Assembly: GCA_036971475.1 (NCBI GenBank)
Contig: JBAIZL010000006.1
Location: 65,883,398-65,947,397, forward strand
DNA length: 64,000 nt
Reading direction: 5' to 3'
Source: Prosapia bicincta
Taxonomy: Eukaryota; Arthropoda; Insecta; Hemiptera; Cercopidae
Positions 11,550 to 23,843 of this stretch are shown here, piece by piece; the stretch's first letter is position 1; each line of letters starts with the position of its first letter. Under the pieces are notes generated by a model that ran no database searches, had not been told where the DNA came from, and saw only the letters and a program-made list of their open reading frames with translations. Both the position numbers and the translations under genes were made by a program.

Positions 11550-14334
11550 ACAAGAATACATATTGCGATATATATAATGAGGGCGAGGAAGAGAGAGAGA
11601 TATTTTTTTAATAGCGATTTAACTGTACTACTCCTATCACCTGCAGAAGATAGGAAAAATTAAAGAGTTGTGAAAATTAGTAGTAATGAGACAGGACACA
11701 ACCCCTAAATACAGGCGATATAGTGGAAACATAATTACATCTCGTAGTGATCTTGGGCGGATACTTGAGTTCTAATCGTGGTCATACGTGGTGTCTACTC
11801 GTTGAGACCTGTTAAAGAAGAATATGGAAATGTAAATGCTGTAGGCAGAGCTTTTAACAAATTTTAAGGAAAGAAGAAAATTGTTTTTTATTACTAGGAA
11901 CCCGAAAAATTACCTGAATTTGTCATGAGGCAAAGGAACCAGTATATACGTTATAATAAGCTAAATATAAGCTTATCTCCTCTTGTGTGTCAGAACTGTA
12001 GAGTCTACAGATGAAGAACAACCAAAATGTGCCAAACACTCTGATGGTATCTCTAGGTAATTGCAATGGATAGTTTTTTCTCATGGGTTAATGTAACCTG
12101 TAATATCGTTAGATTCTATGTTAAACCAAGTTAATCCTTAAAATTGAAGTAAAATTAATGCAAAAACCTTAAAATGTAAAAGCACTACAAGTATTAAATG
12201 AAAGATATATTTCAGAAGATTGAAATCAACCTTGAAGACGAGACATAAAACTAAATAATCAAAAATATATGCAACAAACAGAAATAGTCGTGAAATCTAT
12301 TAAAAACTAGATAATTTGCAGTATCTGATAAAATTCTAAACTTGGATCTGTCAAGATCCCACGGACAGTTGACATTATCAGTTTCGTGTTATTTAAATTT
12401 GTGACCCTATGGATTGATATCTAGAACTTCCGCCGGGAATTTGCTCGAAAACTTTACAACACTTCTTGATTGCGTTCTTTAAGAACACAATACAGAGTGT
12501 GTAGATAGTAATACGTTTTAGCAAATAGCTTTTATAACCAAATCCACTCAATGAAATATAAATAAAAATAAATTGAACTGTGATAATTTTATGAAAAAAT
12601 ATTAATGAAAAAACATCGGTTTCCAATATTGTTAAGACTACAAAAAATAACACCGAAGACGAGTTTCCTGAATCGACAATAAAGGTGTTTAATGTCAGTA
12701 CAACGATGTTTCAACTGACAAGAAAGTAAATAGGGCAGGACCTCGTAAAGACGCATTTCAATCTTGAGACCATTACTTTTAAACTTGGGGAGATTTTCCG
12801 GAATTACTTACTCCTTTACTTAGTAATTGCTGTGAAACCGTCGTTATAATTGTTCGAGGCTTGAATGGACAATTTAAATGGTCAAATGCTTGATGTCTAG
12901 GCTGACACATTTAAATCTTGCATCGTTTTACTCCATACATTCATATGCGTTATAAGAATTAATTTTAAAAATAAAAGTAATTTAATTTATCTTTAATAAT
13001 AATGTAATTTTAGAATATATTTAATTCTTTCTCTGGGAAATTTTTGTTGATGAGATATTCAAGAGGCTGTAGTTATTTATTTCCTTCTAGTCTTTTTCTG
13101 ACCCTTCTCTTCTGACTGTCCCTTCAATTCACCTTTCCAATAATACCTCTGTGGTTCTGTATTAAATGTTTGTCATACTCACGGAGATCTTCCACACAAC
13201 GTTTAAGGAATTTCTTGTCTACGTTTATACAAAGACAGCCTGTTCAAGTAGCCCCCTTTAGATCTTAAAAAGCTTCATAGATACGTTTTTAGACACCTGC
13301 AACTTACAAGTGTGTCTCTGGGAAATTCAAGACCATATGATTTAAAGACCAAACTAAAAAACGAGTTTTAATGGAGCCCTCCACTTTTATATATACTCTC
13401 AAATACGAAATATAATTTAATATACCGGAAGGAACGCATACGAGATTTTAGGTACGTATATTTAAGTGGAAGTAGAACCAGTTATACACTATCTTACTAA
13501 TTGCGTGGTAAAATGCTTCGAGATTTTCTAACAATAAACAAAGACAGGGTTTGTTTTCAAAACACGTGGCAACATAATAACAAAATAATGTCATGTGTCT
13601 CTACCTCTTTATTATTAAATGATGTGTTTTAGCTCCAATCCTTTTTTCCTGTTGAAAGTTAATTTTGAGCGCAGAAAACACATCTCTCAAAAATGTCTTA
13701 CCCTACTTGTAAATTTCTGTCAAAGGAAAGTATTTCTAAAGAAAAGCGCCTTGAACTCCCTAATCTCGAATACGCAATATAAGTGAGCGGCCAGCTTTTT
13801 GTTTATTGCAATTTGTTACAAGTGGCTATTTTGTAAAGGATTTCTCTTAGTCCAATTTGTTTAGAATTTAATTTTACAAAGAAAAAGCAAATTAGTTGTA
13901 AAGATGAATAAAACGAAAATTCCTTTTGAGCTGGAAATTTATTATTTAAAAAATACATTTAATAAGCAAACCAAGAAAGCATTCCCTATATATTAGCTTG
14001 TTTAGGTGTTGAAACCTACATTAAAGTAGTATTGATAATTTATACTACTTAAAAAAGTATTTAGTAAAATTATTTACAATATATTATAAATAAGGCATGT
14101 CATAGGGGTAAATATTAAAGGGGTGGGGCAACAAATTGTGAACATGTTGTCGAAGTTATCGTTCTATTTTAAAAAGAGAATTTCTTCATAAATATATAAT
14201 TAATTTTCGACAAACATTTTGCTTATACAAATTTAAAAAAATAATTGAAATCGTATAAATTATGAATCCTCCCCATACTTTTGAACCACTTACGATCGAG
14301 GCTGTAATTTTTGCTTTCTAGGCTTCAATGTGTT
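11550..14334. other. no gene recognised; one dispersed repeat at 12341-12475
   Basis: The 86-codon minus-strand frame at 12393-12653 overlaps the dispersed repeat and has no domain. Confidence 0.6.
12341..12475 (+). repeat. dispersed repeat, copy 1 of 2
   Basis: Diverged match to 25142-25290: CTTGGATC, TTGACATTATC, GTTATTTAAAT, a GATTGAT or GACTTGATTCC stretch, and CGGGAATTTGC or CGGGATTTGCGG followed by a similar CTTT run. Unclassified; no inverted termini seen. Confidence 0.55.
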
Positions 14335-14560
14335 TCACATTTGACGATAGGAAATGTTCTTCATAATAAAGGCAATTACAGTCAGTAGGAATTTGCTCAG
14401 CGTGTGGTCCCATGTTTGTCTCAGCAGTAGCCCTGAGTAACAGCTTTATTGTGACAAATGCTTCAGCTAATTGCTTTGTAATGCTGGCCTGGAACCAAAC
14501 TCATAATCAGTGTTAAACTGATCGGATGAAAGCAACTATAGGGGTCACGGAAGGGCTTAG
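14335..14560. promoter_or_regulatory. candidate conserved noncoding element
   Basis: A stretch of balanced composition in an AT-rich desert, without simple repeats or an open frame, containing a cluster of homeodomain-type and related words: GCTTCAGCTAATTGCTTTGTAATG, TTTATTGTGACAAATG and CATAATCAG. This is suggestive of an enhancer only; conservation cannot be judged from one sequence. Confidence 0.25.
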
Positions 14561-14599
14561 CTACAATGAACTCTATTACTAGAGTTCCAAAGGAATTTA

Positions 14600-15230
14600 T
14601 CAGAAACCTAGACTAAACAATGCTCCGCTATGCTGTTCATGATATCATTTATGGAGCTTATAATACACAACTTTGGTTCCCAGAATGTGAATCCTCCTAT
14701 GGAGTTCAGAAAAAAACTTATGTCCCCAGAGAATGTGGGTATCTAGTCAAAACCTCTTATGGGCCCAAGATCTGCCCATTATCTCTTATGCAGCCTCTTA
14801 CACTTCTTTATGACTCCCAAAACACACATTTGCAGACGAGAAAATTACAGCCTATAATAGGCCCTTATGATTCCTAGAACTCTCCCTAATGAACTCAAAA
14901 AACTTCTCTTTTATTTACAAGAATATGCAGCCCATTACAACTCGTATGCAGTCCAGTGCATCGTATATACAATCTTGTGTAACCTAGAACATTCGCTTTA
15001 CATCACAAAATACCCTTATCGGACCAAGAATAACCCCATATCCCTTATGCAGCTATGAAATCTTTTTACGAATCACAGAACACCCTGATGCACCCCATGT
15101 AAACCGTTGTGTAACCCCAGAACACTGACGGATGGAGCTCAGAAACCCTCATCTATTTCCCAAAACATAATCATATGAGGTCCAAGACTTCATTTTGTGT
15201 ATCAAACAACTCATATGCAACTTAGAACAC
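14600..15230 (+). repeat. degenerate minisatellite
   Basis: Recurring short phrases such as CTTATG, AGCCC or GGCCC, and CAGAAC or CAAAAC appear every 25-35 bases, for example TCTTATGCAGCCTC, TTATGACTCCCAAAACAC and CTTATGATTCCTAGAACTC. Two short open frames here are products of the repeat. The unit length is not constant, so it is an old array. Confidence 0.5.
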
Positions 15231-16615
15231 ACCTTTTACTTTGCAAGCACAAGAAACAATAGCATTCAGTTTAAGTCTACAAAACAAATTGACAAAAAAT
15301 TAAACAATACAATATTTGTAAAAGACGTAGGAAAAGTAAAAGATTTAAAGTAAAGCTATGAAAAGTAAGAACGAAAATAACCAGTATGTTTATATTTGCT
15401 AGCAGCAACAAGTAAACTTAACTAAGGATTACAGTTTACTGGAGGAGAATAATGTTAACATAGCGAAATGTGTAAATAAATGATATATTTACAAGTCAAC
15501 ACATCTATTTATTATATCTTGACAATTTCTTATCTTACATAATTTATTTATATGATATCCTTTTATTACTCTATCATTTCCTCTTTTGGATTTCGGTACG
15601 CCCTTGTATAGTGTTCCGTCTCTCATATTTCACAACACATGTTACCTTGACACAACAGATACATGGCAGACAAATACACTATATGTTTAGCCTCTTACGT
15701 GTCATCTTTCTGGAAACGTTTAATATTTACGTTTTCAATCGTCGGGGATATCTCTTCCTCAAAGTAACTTTTACTTGTGTTATATCGCTGCTATCTGACT
15801 TAACGCTTACTACTACCTCTTGATAGAAGCGTCGATGGAAGTTCCACGCTTACAGGAGGAAACTGATAAATCCTTAAACATGATACCCACGAATAATACA
15901 CCCTTGAAGGACCCTATAATTCCTTCATATGGTCTGCTAAAATATTATTCCTGAAAGGTTACAATTTGTGTGTTGCCCATCCGTGTGTGCAATTTCGGTA
16001 ATGTGATATTTACCAATATCTTGCCGGATTTGTTATAAACTATTAACTATGATGCATGTTTTTGTATTTCTTTTTGTTGGGAGATCTGAAACGTTTTAGA
16101 CTTTAGGTAAAATAAACCTTGTCGTAATCTTGCAAATTGTATCTCGTGGTACAAATATCAGTAGTAGTATAAATATATATTTCTAAATAAACATTTTCAT
16201 ATGCAAGAATATTTTGTTTTACTTTATACTTTAAATTACAATAATAATTCGATCTAAGGATTACTATATATATGTCGTTAGTACCTCAATAATTTATAGT
16301 TTGCTCGGGAAAACTGAGATTATTATTGCGGGGTAACGACAGTGAATTGAGTATTCTAAAATAAAAACCTTACGGAGAGACTTTTCCATGGAAAGGAAAA
16401 ATGTTGAATTCCACTATTTTATTTGTCCGAAGAGGAAAGTATTACATTGCGTCAGAGATAAGCCCGTACCTGGTATCAATGGGATCCATTTGGTACAAAA
16501 TACGGAGCAGGCATAGTATATAAGGGATTTAAACAAATTTTGAAGATCTGCCTGTTTGTATCTCTCTTCATATTACTATCTCTCACTTTCTTTCTCTCAC
16601 GCAGATGGACGGACT

Positions 16616-16752
16616 CTCGTACACACACGCACAGACACACACACACACAGAAAGGCGCGTTCGCACAAATGCACACGCGCGCACACACACAAGCTCGCAC
16701 ACAAAACCTAAGCGCAAACACAGACTTGCGCGCGCACACCCACACACATCGA
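16616..16752. repeat. degenerate (CA)n with GCGC interruptions
   Basis: ACACACGCACAGACACACAC-type sequence directly before the 93-bp tandem array. Confidence 0.9.
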
Positions 16753-16824
16753 TAACCTCATAATTTTAAAAATTAGACTATAATGTGTCAGGCCATATTT
16801 ATTTTTGTCGTATTGGCATATCCG

Positions 16825-17213
16825 TCGCTATCTCATAATTACGCTTCTCGCCACAAACACTGCGCCGACTACAACGAAGCTTGTATAATTTGTTATTGCT
16901 TATGCAAATTGGGAGTGTCGCTATCGCATAATTACGCTTCTCGCCACAAACACTGCGCCGACTAAAACGAAGCTTGTATAATTTGTTATTGCTTATGCAA
17001 ATTGGGAGTGTCGCTATCGCATAATTACGCTTCTCGCCACAAACACTGCGCCGACTACAACGAAGCTTGTATAATTTGTTATTGCTTATGCAAATTGGGA
17101 GTGTCGCTATCGCATAATTACGCTTCTCGCCACAAACACTGCGCCGACTACAACGAAGCTTGTATAATTTGTTATTGCTTATGCAAATTGGGTGTGTCGC
17201 TATCTGTAATTAC
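16825..17213 (+). repeat. 93-bp tandem repeat, four full copies plus a partial fifth
   Basis: Copies start at 16825, 16918, 17011, 17104 and 17197 and are almost identical. Each unit reads TCGCTATCGCATAATTACGC onward and contains TTGTTATTGC followed by TTATGCAAATTGGG, an octamer-type ATGCAAAT. The period is a multiple of three, so one frame is open (31 residues per unit), but TAC to TAA in copy two stops it and no gene context supports coding. A degenerate (CA)n block lies just before it. Confidence 0.95.
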
Positions 17214-20200
17214 AATGTTACTGCACAGTCACGGCGTTTTACTCTACAGAACGTAATCTGAAATATGAAGCCTGCTTGATTCTAAATGCTTGCTGAACAT
17301 ATCGCAACATTTCTGTTTATAGGAATAAAAATAGTAGACATTTTACATATATACGGTTTGAATAGAGGTATATAGAGCTAGGTTAGTATATCTGTATCTC
17401 ATAATGAATACTCTTCTGTTGACAACTGGTTTCATCTTTTCTTCTTTTATATATTCAAATCTTAATGTGCAGCTCATGTATGAGAGTAATGATTGTTCCT
17501 GTCTCCCTTACTTTGCAGTCTAATCATGAACTTATGAGATACATTAAAAAGGTGTGTTTAAATATTGCACTTATATGTGTTTACTGCTATGACGATCATT
17601 ATATCAACACTCGACAAAATTACTGAACCCGTATAAGCTGAGTTGAAATCACCAATATTTTAATGATTCATTAGTCGATACGTCACAATATGCTAGCATA
17701 TGTACAGGGCGTCATTCAACCAAACTTCACCACACAAGTTAAACTATCACAAACGTTTCTTTATAGTATAGTCCTATCTTACATGGCAATTTATTTGTTT
17801 GTCTTTTTACAATAAATTATATTTTCTAGCTGGGTAACGTTATCTACTTCTACTTTTAAACAATTGTTTATACTGTATAATGGCGGTTTAAATGTTTCAG
17901 GAAAACATATCTTTCAGTTTCAAAATGGTGGCGTACAAAGTTTTTAAAGTTCAAGGGGATGCGCGGGTCCATCTTAACCAATGATATAGTGCCCCATACG
18001 TTTGCATAGTTGTATCAGAAACTATTAAAGAAGCCGAACAATAAGTTTTGTGGGTTGTTTTATAGGCAAATTTATATTTTGTTTAACACCTTAGAGTTCA
18101 GACATTTAAAAATGTGACGGTTTTACGACTATTTTTTTTAAAGTACAAAGCCTTTCACAGTTATTCCTTACATTTTTTTCTATGTGAAATTATGAAAACA
18201 CATAGATAACACAAGATATTATCTTATCTTAAAACATATGAGAACATGTGAGAAAAGTTATAATGCTCTGTTTTATTAGGTTTCTGAGGAAAATATGTAA
18301 AAACCATACGAAAATTAATTTTCGGATAATAGCGACGGAATCTAGGCAGGTAGCCTATTCACTGTATCTTCTAGCTGTAATTTATTATATTATGCAGTTC
18401 TTACCTTAAAGTAATTTAACACCAAAGTTTATCGGGATCTTCTTTATCTTCAATCTTCATGTCCCTTGTCTTCTGGCTTGTCATCTTTTCTTCATCTCTT
18501 GCGCTTGTTTCTGGAAACGTAAGATTGGTCCTTGCCCATTTTCATACATTTGTTATTGTGAGTGTTATATAAGTGTCCTCACACGGTGGTAAGACCAACG
18601 TTTATCCCTAGATGCTTCATGTTTTCAAAACTGACTATAGCCATCATTAAAAGAAACAATAGCTTCATAAACACCAAAGTGAAGCTTATACCCTGAAATA
18701 CAATTTAGGATGATGCCTTCACATCCTATGATTTAGTATCCATACACGTGTAGCTGTTATGACGTCACTCAACGACTTATGACCACGTTTTTACCACTAC
18801 CGTCCACTTAGATTGCTAGGTTTTGATTGAAATCAATGACTGCAACTGCAATACTCTAATCAATAGTTCTATCTATTAAGACAAAACACATCTTCAACCA
18901 CTGTACCAGGCAGATCAGTGCAATCAGAGGCAAACTCATTATGTTGCATTTTTATTTCATTAAAATCTGAGCTTCAAAACTTATTTCATATAAAGTAAAA
19001 AGATGTTGAGATATTATATGTTAAATAATAAAATAATCGGGAAACAACATAGAACAATAAAATGGGAAAAAAGAATTGAAGGAAAAAAGTTACCTCTCCT
19101 CTCCCCTACCTACTTCGAAAACGGACATTTTATGAAAGCTATGTAAAAATATAAAACTATTGCTTATTTTACTTTAAACATTTTGATACCAGATTCATCC
19201 CATTACAAATACCTGACAGTATAAATGGTTATGTGTCTAAAACCAGGTGAGTATAAATGGTTGTATTTATAACCAGGTGAGTATAATGGTTTTCGAGCAC
19301 TCGGAACGAATTAAAAATTAACTAATGAATTTAATAATATAAATTCGTAGTCAGCTGATTATGGTTTTGTAACCCCTGTAAGATATTTTTAACACCCAAC
19401 AAAATTATCCCATCCTTTAAGATTTTAGCTAATCAGATATCTGAACATTTAATAAATTTGCAACGCTTTAAACAAGACAATTTAAGAAGATTTACGAATG
19501 AAATTATGAGTTATTTTGAAGTAGTTTATATGCGTTGATAGTTATATGGTCGTAATTTTTTTTAAATTCTATTTTGTAATTTATTTGAAAATATAACATA
19601 TAATAAAAACCATAAATAGTTAGTTCAACAGTACAGATTAGGTATCCTCTGCCTAGGAGTAACATATAGCGGATAGTCTAGCATATATCTTGTCTAATCC
19701 ATTCACAAAATAGACATCAGAAAAAGTGACATTTGAAAAGTCCTTTATCTCGAATAAGGAGTGTGAACACGTAATCTCAATAAGGAAAGCTTAACGAAAT
19801 CGATAACTATACCATGGGTTTTCAGCTGTTAACAGTTTAATCAGCTGATATGAACAACAATAATATTAGCCTGATTAATAATTTATTACATTTGTCCATT
19901 TTTAAGTGAGGTAGTGCACACAGAAAAACTCTTACTATTTGTTTTCGTAGTGTAATAAAAATTATCTCATATTGGTTTTCCAAAATATACCATTTTTTAA
20001 TTTTTATAAAATATAAATCTCTTGAGTTATTGAGGTTTTGAATGTGTTGTGTGCTTGCTTTACTTTACAGATCTGTTTTACACGGAAGAGAGGGAAATAC
20101 ATATTACAGCGACTATACAGGAAATACAGAGCGACCTATATTATTGTATGCAACACATTGTATTGTAAGAGATCTTATATACTTATAATAATCCCTAATA

Positions 20201-20564
20201 TACCCCTATTAGAATACTTACTATATACTTCAGAATATTATTTTCCTTACTAAGCGATAATGATCTCAATTATTAAACACTAATATTTTTATAATATATG
20301 AAAAGTAGCTTTTAATATTATTTTTAATGGTAAATAATAACTATAAAACTAATCCATACTCATAATAATCATGCATTTAATTAGTAATAATATATAGGTT
20401 TTTAAAAAATAAATAGCTAATAATCTATGTTGATGCGTAAGTTGGTATCTATATGTCGGCAATTTCTAGAATCGGTCAATAAAATGATATTATTTTTTAA
20501 ATAAATTATTCAGCCTAAAATTTTCTGTTTTCATCATTTTCACGTCGCATATTACAACCTTCAA
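17214..20564. other. no feature recognised
   Basis: AT-rich unique-looking sequence with only accidental open frames. Confidence 0.65.
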
Positions 20565-20990
20565 ATATATCATTAAACTCTCAGTGCGTTGTGTCTCGTT
20601 GCCGAACATATTACCACAACCGAAAGCGCATCGCCTCGTACCGACTTAAACATAGGCTTGCCCCGTCGCAACGTAGCGCGTAATTGCGGGAGGTGATCAG
20701 ACTACTTGGCAGTCAATGTGCCGTATTCCAACGCACGCAGTTGCCTGTTAAACGCGGCGAGAACGTTACGCCGCTGACGTGACTGAATGCCGGAGCGAAC
20801 GTGACGCGCTGACTTACTGCCGAGTCTCTGATGCGGAGCGCATTCATTACACAGTTCTTGGGTGTTTTACTTCCACTGCAGATTGGGGATGTGGGGGTGT
20901 CGTTAATCTCCGCACTCTGTAGGCGGCGCTTTGCATCGCTAAAGGTAGACGATACGCGAGCGATGTGAGTGTAACGATATCTTTAATTAG
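20565..20990. other. CpG-dense, GC-rich patch
   Basis: More than thirty CG dinucleotides in about 430 bases of otherwise AT-rich DNA (CGCATCGCCTCG, CGTCGCAACGTAGCGCG, GAACGTTACGCCGCTGACG). No long open frame. It could be a promoter, an untranslated first exon, or the GC-rich part of an old transposon; I cannot choose. Confidence 0.4.
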
Positions 20991-21601
20991 GCGATACCGG
21001 GTTAGTTAAACAGGCTAGGGAAAACATGTCCCCTTTAATGGGTTTTTATTTAACTATGAAATTGTTCACAGCTATTAAATTTGTTAAACAATTTATCCGT
21101 GAAGTTAGCAACGGACAATATCACTGCTCTGTAAGCCCAGACAAGGGGTACCTCCATATAAGTGCGTCACTCATGGTTCTCCCTTAAAACAATTAAGAGG
21201 AGAATGTATGTCTGCACCTTATTCTCATCCTTTACACTTCTGTCGCAGAAACTAATAGCCTAGGCTGTGCTGTACGCATAAAATAATTGGCCTATATCTC
21301 TTGTTGATAGGGTAAAGAAGTCGATTAATCTACAAAATGTCTCAATATTACGCGGAATAATTCATTACCTATTTTTACTATTACATAATAGAGATCATTT
21401 TCGTTACTGATTCCAAGTTACCAGAGTTCTAAATGAGTTGAAATTGAATACACAACGCCGTAGTTTGTCTGTGTGCAGACTACATATTATTATTATAGTT
21501 CATATATTGAAAAATGCTATTTGTGACAAGTAAATCTTAGCATTTACAAAAGTGGATTGATAAATATAAGGATTTTATTAATAAGAGATGGCTTTTCGGG
21601 T

Positions 21602-21643
21602 TTTTACCATCAGAGTTTGAGAAGTGCTAGATCTTTGAAATGA
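21602..21643 (+). repeat. dispersed direct repeat, copy 1 of 2
   Basis: ACCATCAGAGTTTGAGAAGT followed by GCTAGATCTTTGAAATGAC; the second copy, with one change, is at 21996-22035, about 390 bases on. Flanks differ. Confidence 0.8.
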
Positions 21644-21995
21644 CGCTTGGTACGTTGAGTTTCGGAAGAAAACAATGAGTATATCCTAATATTGCTTCTT
21701 GCAAGCTAATTGCGCCCCCATTAAGGCTAGTTTAGGTTAGGTAATCATTTAACTTTGTATTAACCGTTTCTCTGAGGTTACACCTAAGACATAGCGAATA
21801 TATGATGGAAAACGTTCGAAATGAACGATGACCACAAACACCAAGTTTTAGCAATGGGAGTAGGTACTTCTTCGTTTAACTGAAAAACTCTAGAATTTAT
21901 GATGGTGCATTTTTTCAGTAAAATAAACATGTTATTGAATCATCATAATCTGCAATGATTGCTTATAGCCGATACGAGATAATATTTTGGATTTA

Positions 21996-22035
21996 TACCA
22001 TCAGAGTTTGTGAAGTGCTAGATCTTTGAAATGAC
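21996..22035 (+). repeat. dispersed direct repeat, copy 2 of 2
   Basis: ACCATCAGAGTTTGTGAAGT followed by GCTAGATCTTTGAAATGAC, matching 21602-21643. Confidence 0.8.
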
Positions 22036-23053
22036 TACCTCTTCTACTTATGTAGGACTTAATTTTAGTAAAAGTGAATAACGCTAAAGCAAGCATTCCT
22101 ACTTCGTCACCATTTTCAACTACCTACATCTGAATGAAAAATATAATAAATATCAGTAATATATGTACATGGATAAGTTGTTAATAAAAATTATGTAAAT
22201 GTGGTAACAGAATATTAATCACAAAATAAAAAACCCAAGAGTAATTATTCAACTTATGTAACGCTTCTTGAAGTAAATCAACTGATTTATATATATTACT
22301 TGTAATTATCTTCTCCATGTTAAGGCGCCCAGAGTAGTTTCAGTGTGGATCTTGCAATGTGCCTCAGTTGAAATGATTGCCGACTTTATAGAGATATATG
22401 GGTATGTTTGCTTATCTCAATGTGTAGGTTTCGGACAGATTTAACAGAACGCGTTTATTAATGGATGATATCAATTTAATTAAATATTAATTCGATCATT
22501 TACGATCATGGAGTTTATTTTTGGGAACTCTAAACTGACATTTATTATAAAGTTCGTCCTACGAACAAAATAATTTAATATTTGTTCTATAATTTATTTC
22601 AAAACCATTTCTGTTCTAAACATTTGCCCACAGTTTTGTAAGTCTAAAAATTAAATAAAGGAATAATGAGGAAAAGGTATTATTTATTTATACTGTTTTA
22701 AAAACGATATGTTAAACTTATATACAGAAAGTAATAGTAAATATTAGGAAGCATCATGCCCCTTATTTCCCCTGGTTGGGGGGATGGATCAGAACCCTAG
22801 GTCTAAGCATCCACAATCTACTGGTGTCTTTGGAAGCGGTTTAGCCCTCCTCTAGGAAGGACTATAAGGAATGTTATTTAAAGTTATACGAAACGGTCGG
22901 ATATTTTTACTGTTTTAGAAATAGGGGTGAAATACTAAATCACTTCGTCAGCGTAGATTCCTTTTTCCTACCGGTGTGAAATACTTCTCTACTTGCTACA
23001 GGGTTATGTAAATAACAACTACTAAATTGCAACTGATTTAGATTATGATTATT

Positions 23054-23055
<2 letters not shown>

Positions 23056-23139
<84 letters not shown>

Positions 23140-23197
23140 AAAATATTGACTATAAGCATATTAGTATACATACACTGTGCGATAATCTTTGCGGAAC

Positions 23198-23246
<49 letters not shown>
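23056..23246. repeat. (TA)n(TG)n and second (TA)n run
   Basis: (TA)n 23056-23098, (TG)n to 23137, 60 bases of ordinary sequence, then (TA)n 23200-23246. Open frames on both strands are artefacts. Confidence 0.95.
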
Positions 23247-23713
23247 AACAAAAAAAAACAAAAAAGTAAAAAGAAACGTTTAAAGAATATTTAAAAGCCC
23301 TTAAAAACCAGATATATACAAATATAATTTTGCAAATCATTGCATTAATAATAACCACCAATTTCCAATTATAGAAAATATGAAACCTTTAAAATAATTT
23401 TGTAAATGATAAAGAATGAACATATATAAAACAGTCGATATATACAAATACAGTAATAATACCAAAATAATATATGAACAAATACAAACATATTCTAAAT
23501 TTGATAATTTAATCAATGTCTCTAATGATACTACAAGAAGATAAAATTTGCCATTTGTAAGAAATTTGCAACAATGCTGATTCTAGTTTAACATATGTAT
23601 CTTGCATTATTGTTTCAATCATTTTTCAAGATTTTGGTACTGTTTGATGATGAAAAGTTTTGAATAAAAATTAATAAATAATTAAACAATAAGAGATGTT
23701 TCTTGTAATTAGT

Positions 23714-23843
23714 GTATGTAAAAATAGTTCTTGAATAACCGCAGTTATTCAGTTATTATGTTTTGTCATTCCTTGTATGTATGTAAAAATAGTTCTTGAA
23801 TAACCTCAGTTATTCAGTTATTATGTTTTGTTATTTTACAAGA
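23714..23843 (+). repeat. 65-bp tandem duplication
   Basis: 23714-23778 and 23779-23843 are near identical: GTATGTAAAAATAGTTCTTG, then TAACCNCAGTTATTCAGTTA, then TTATGTTTTGT. Two or three differences only, so recent. Confidence 0.9.
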
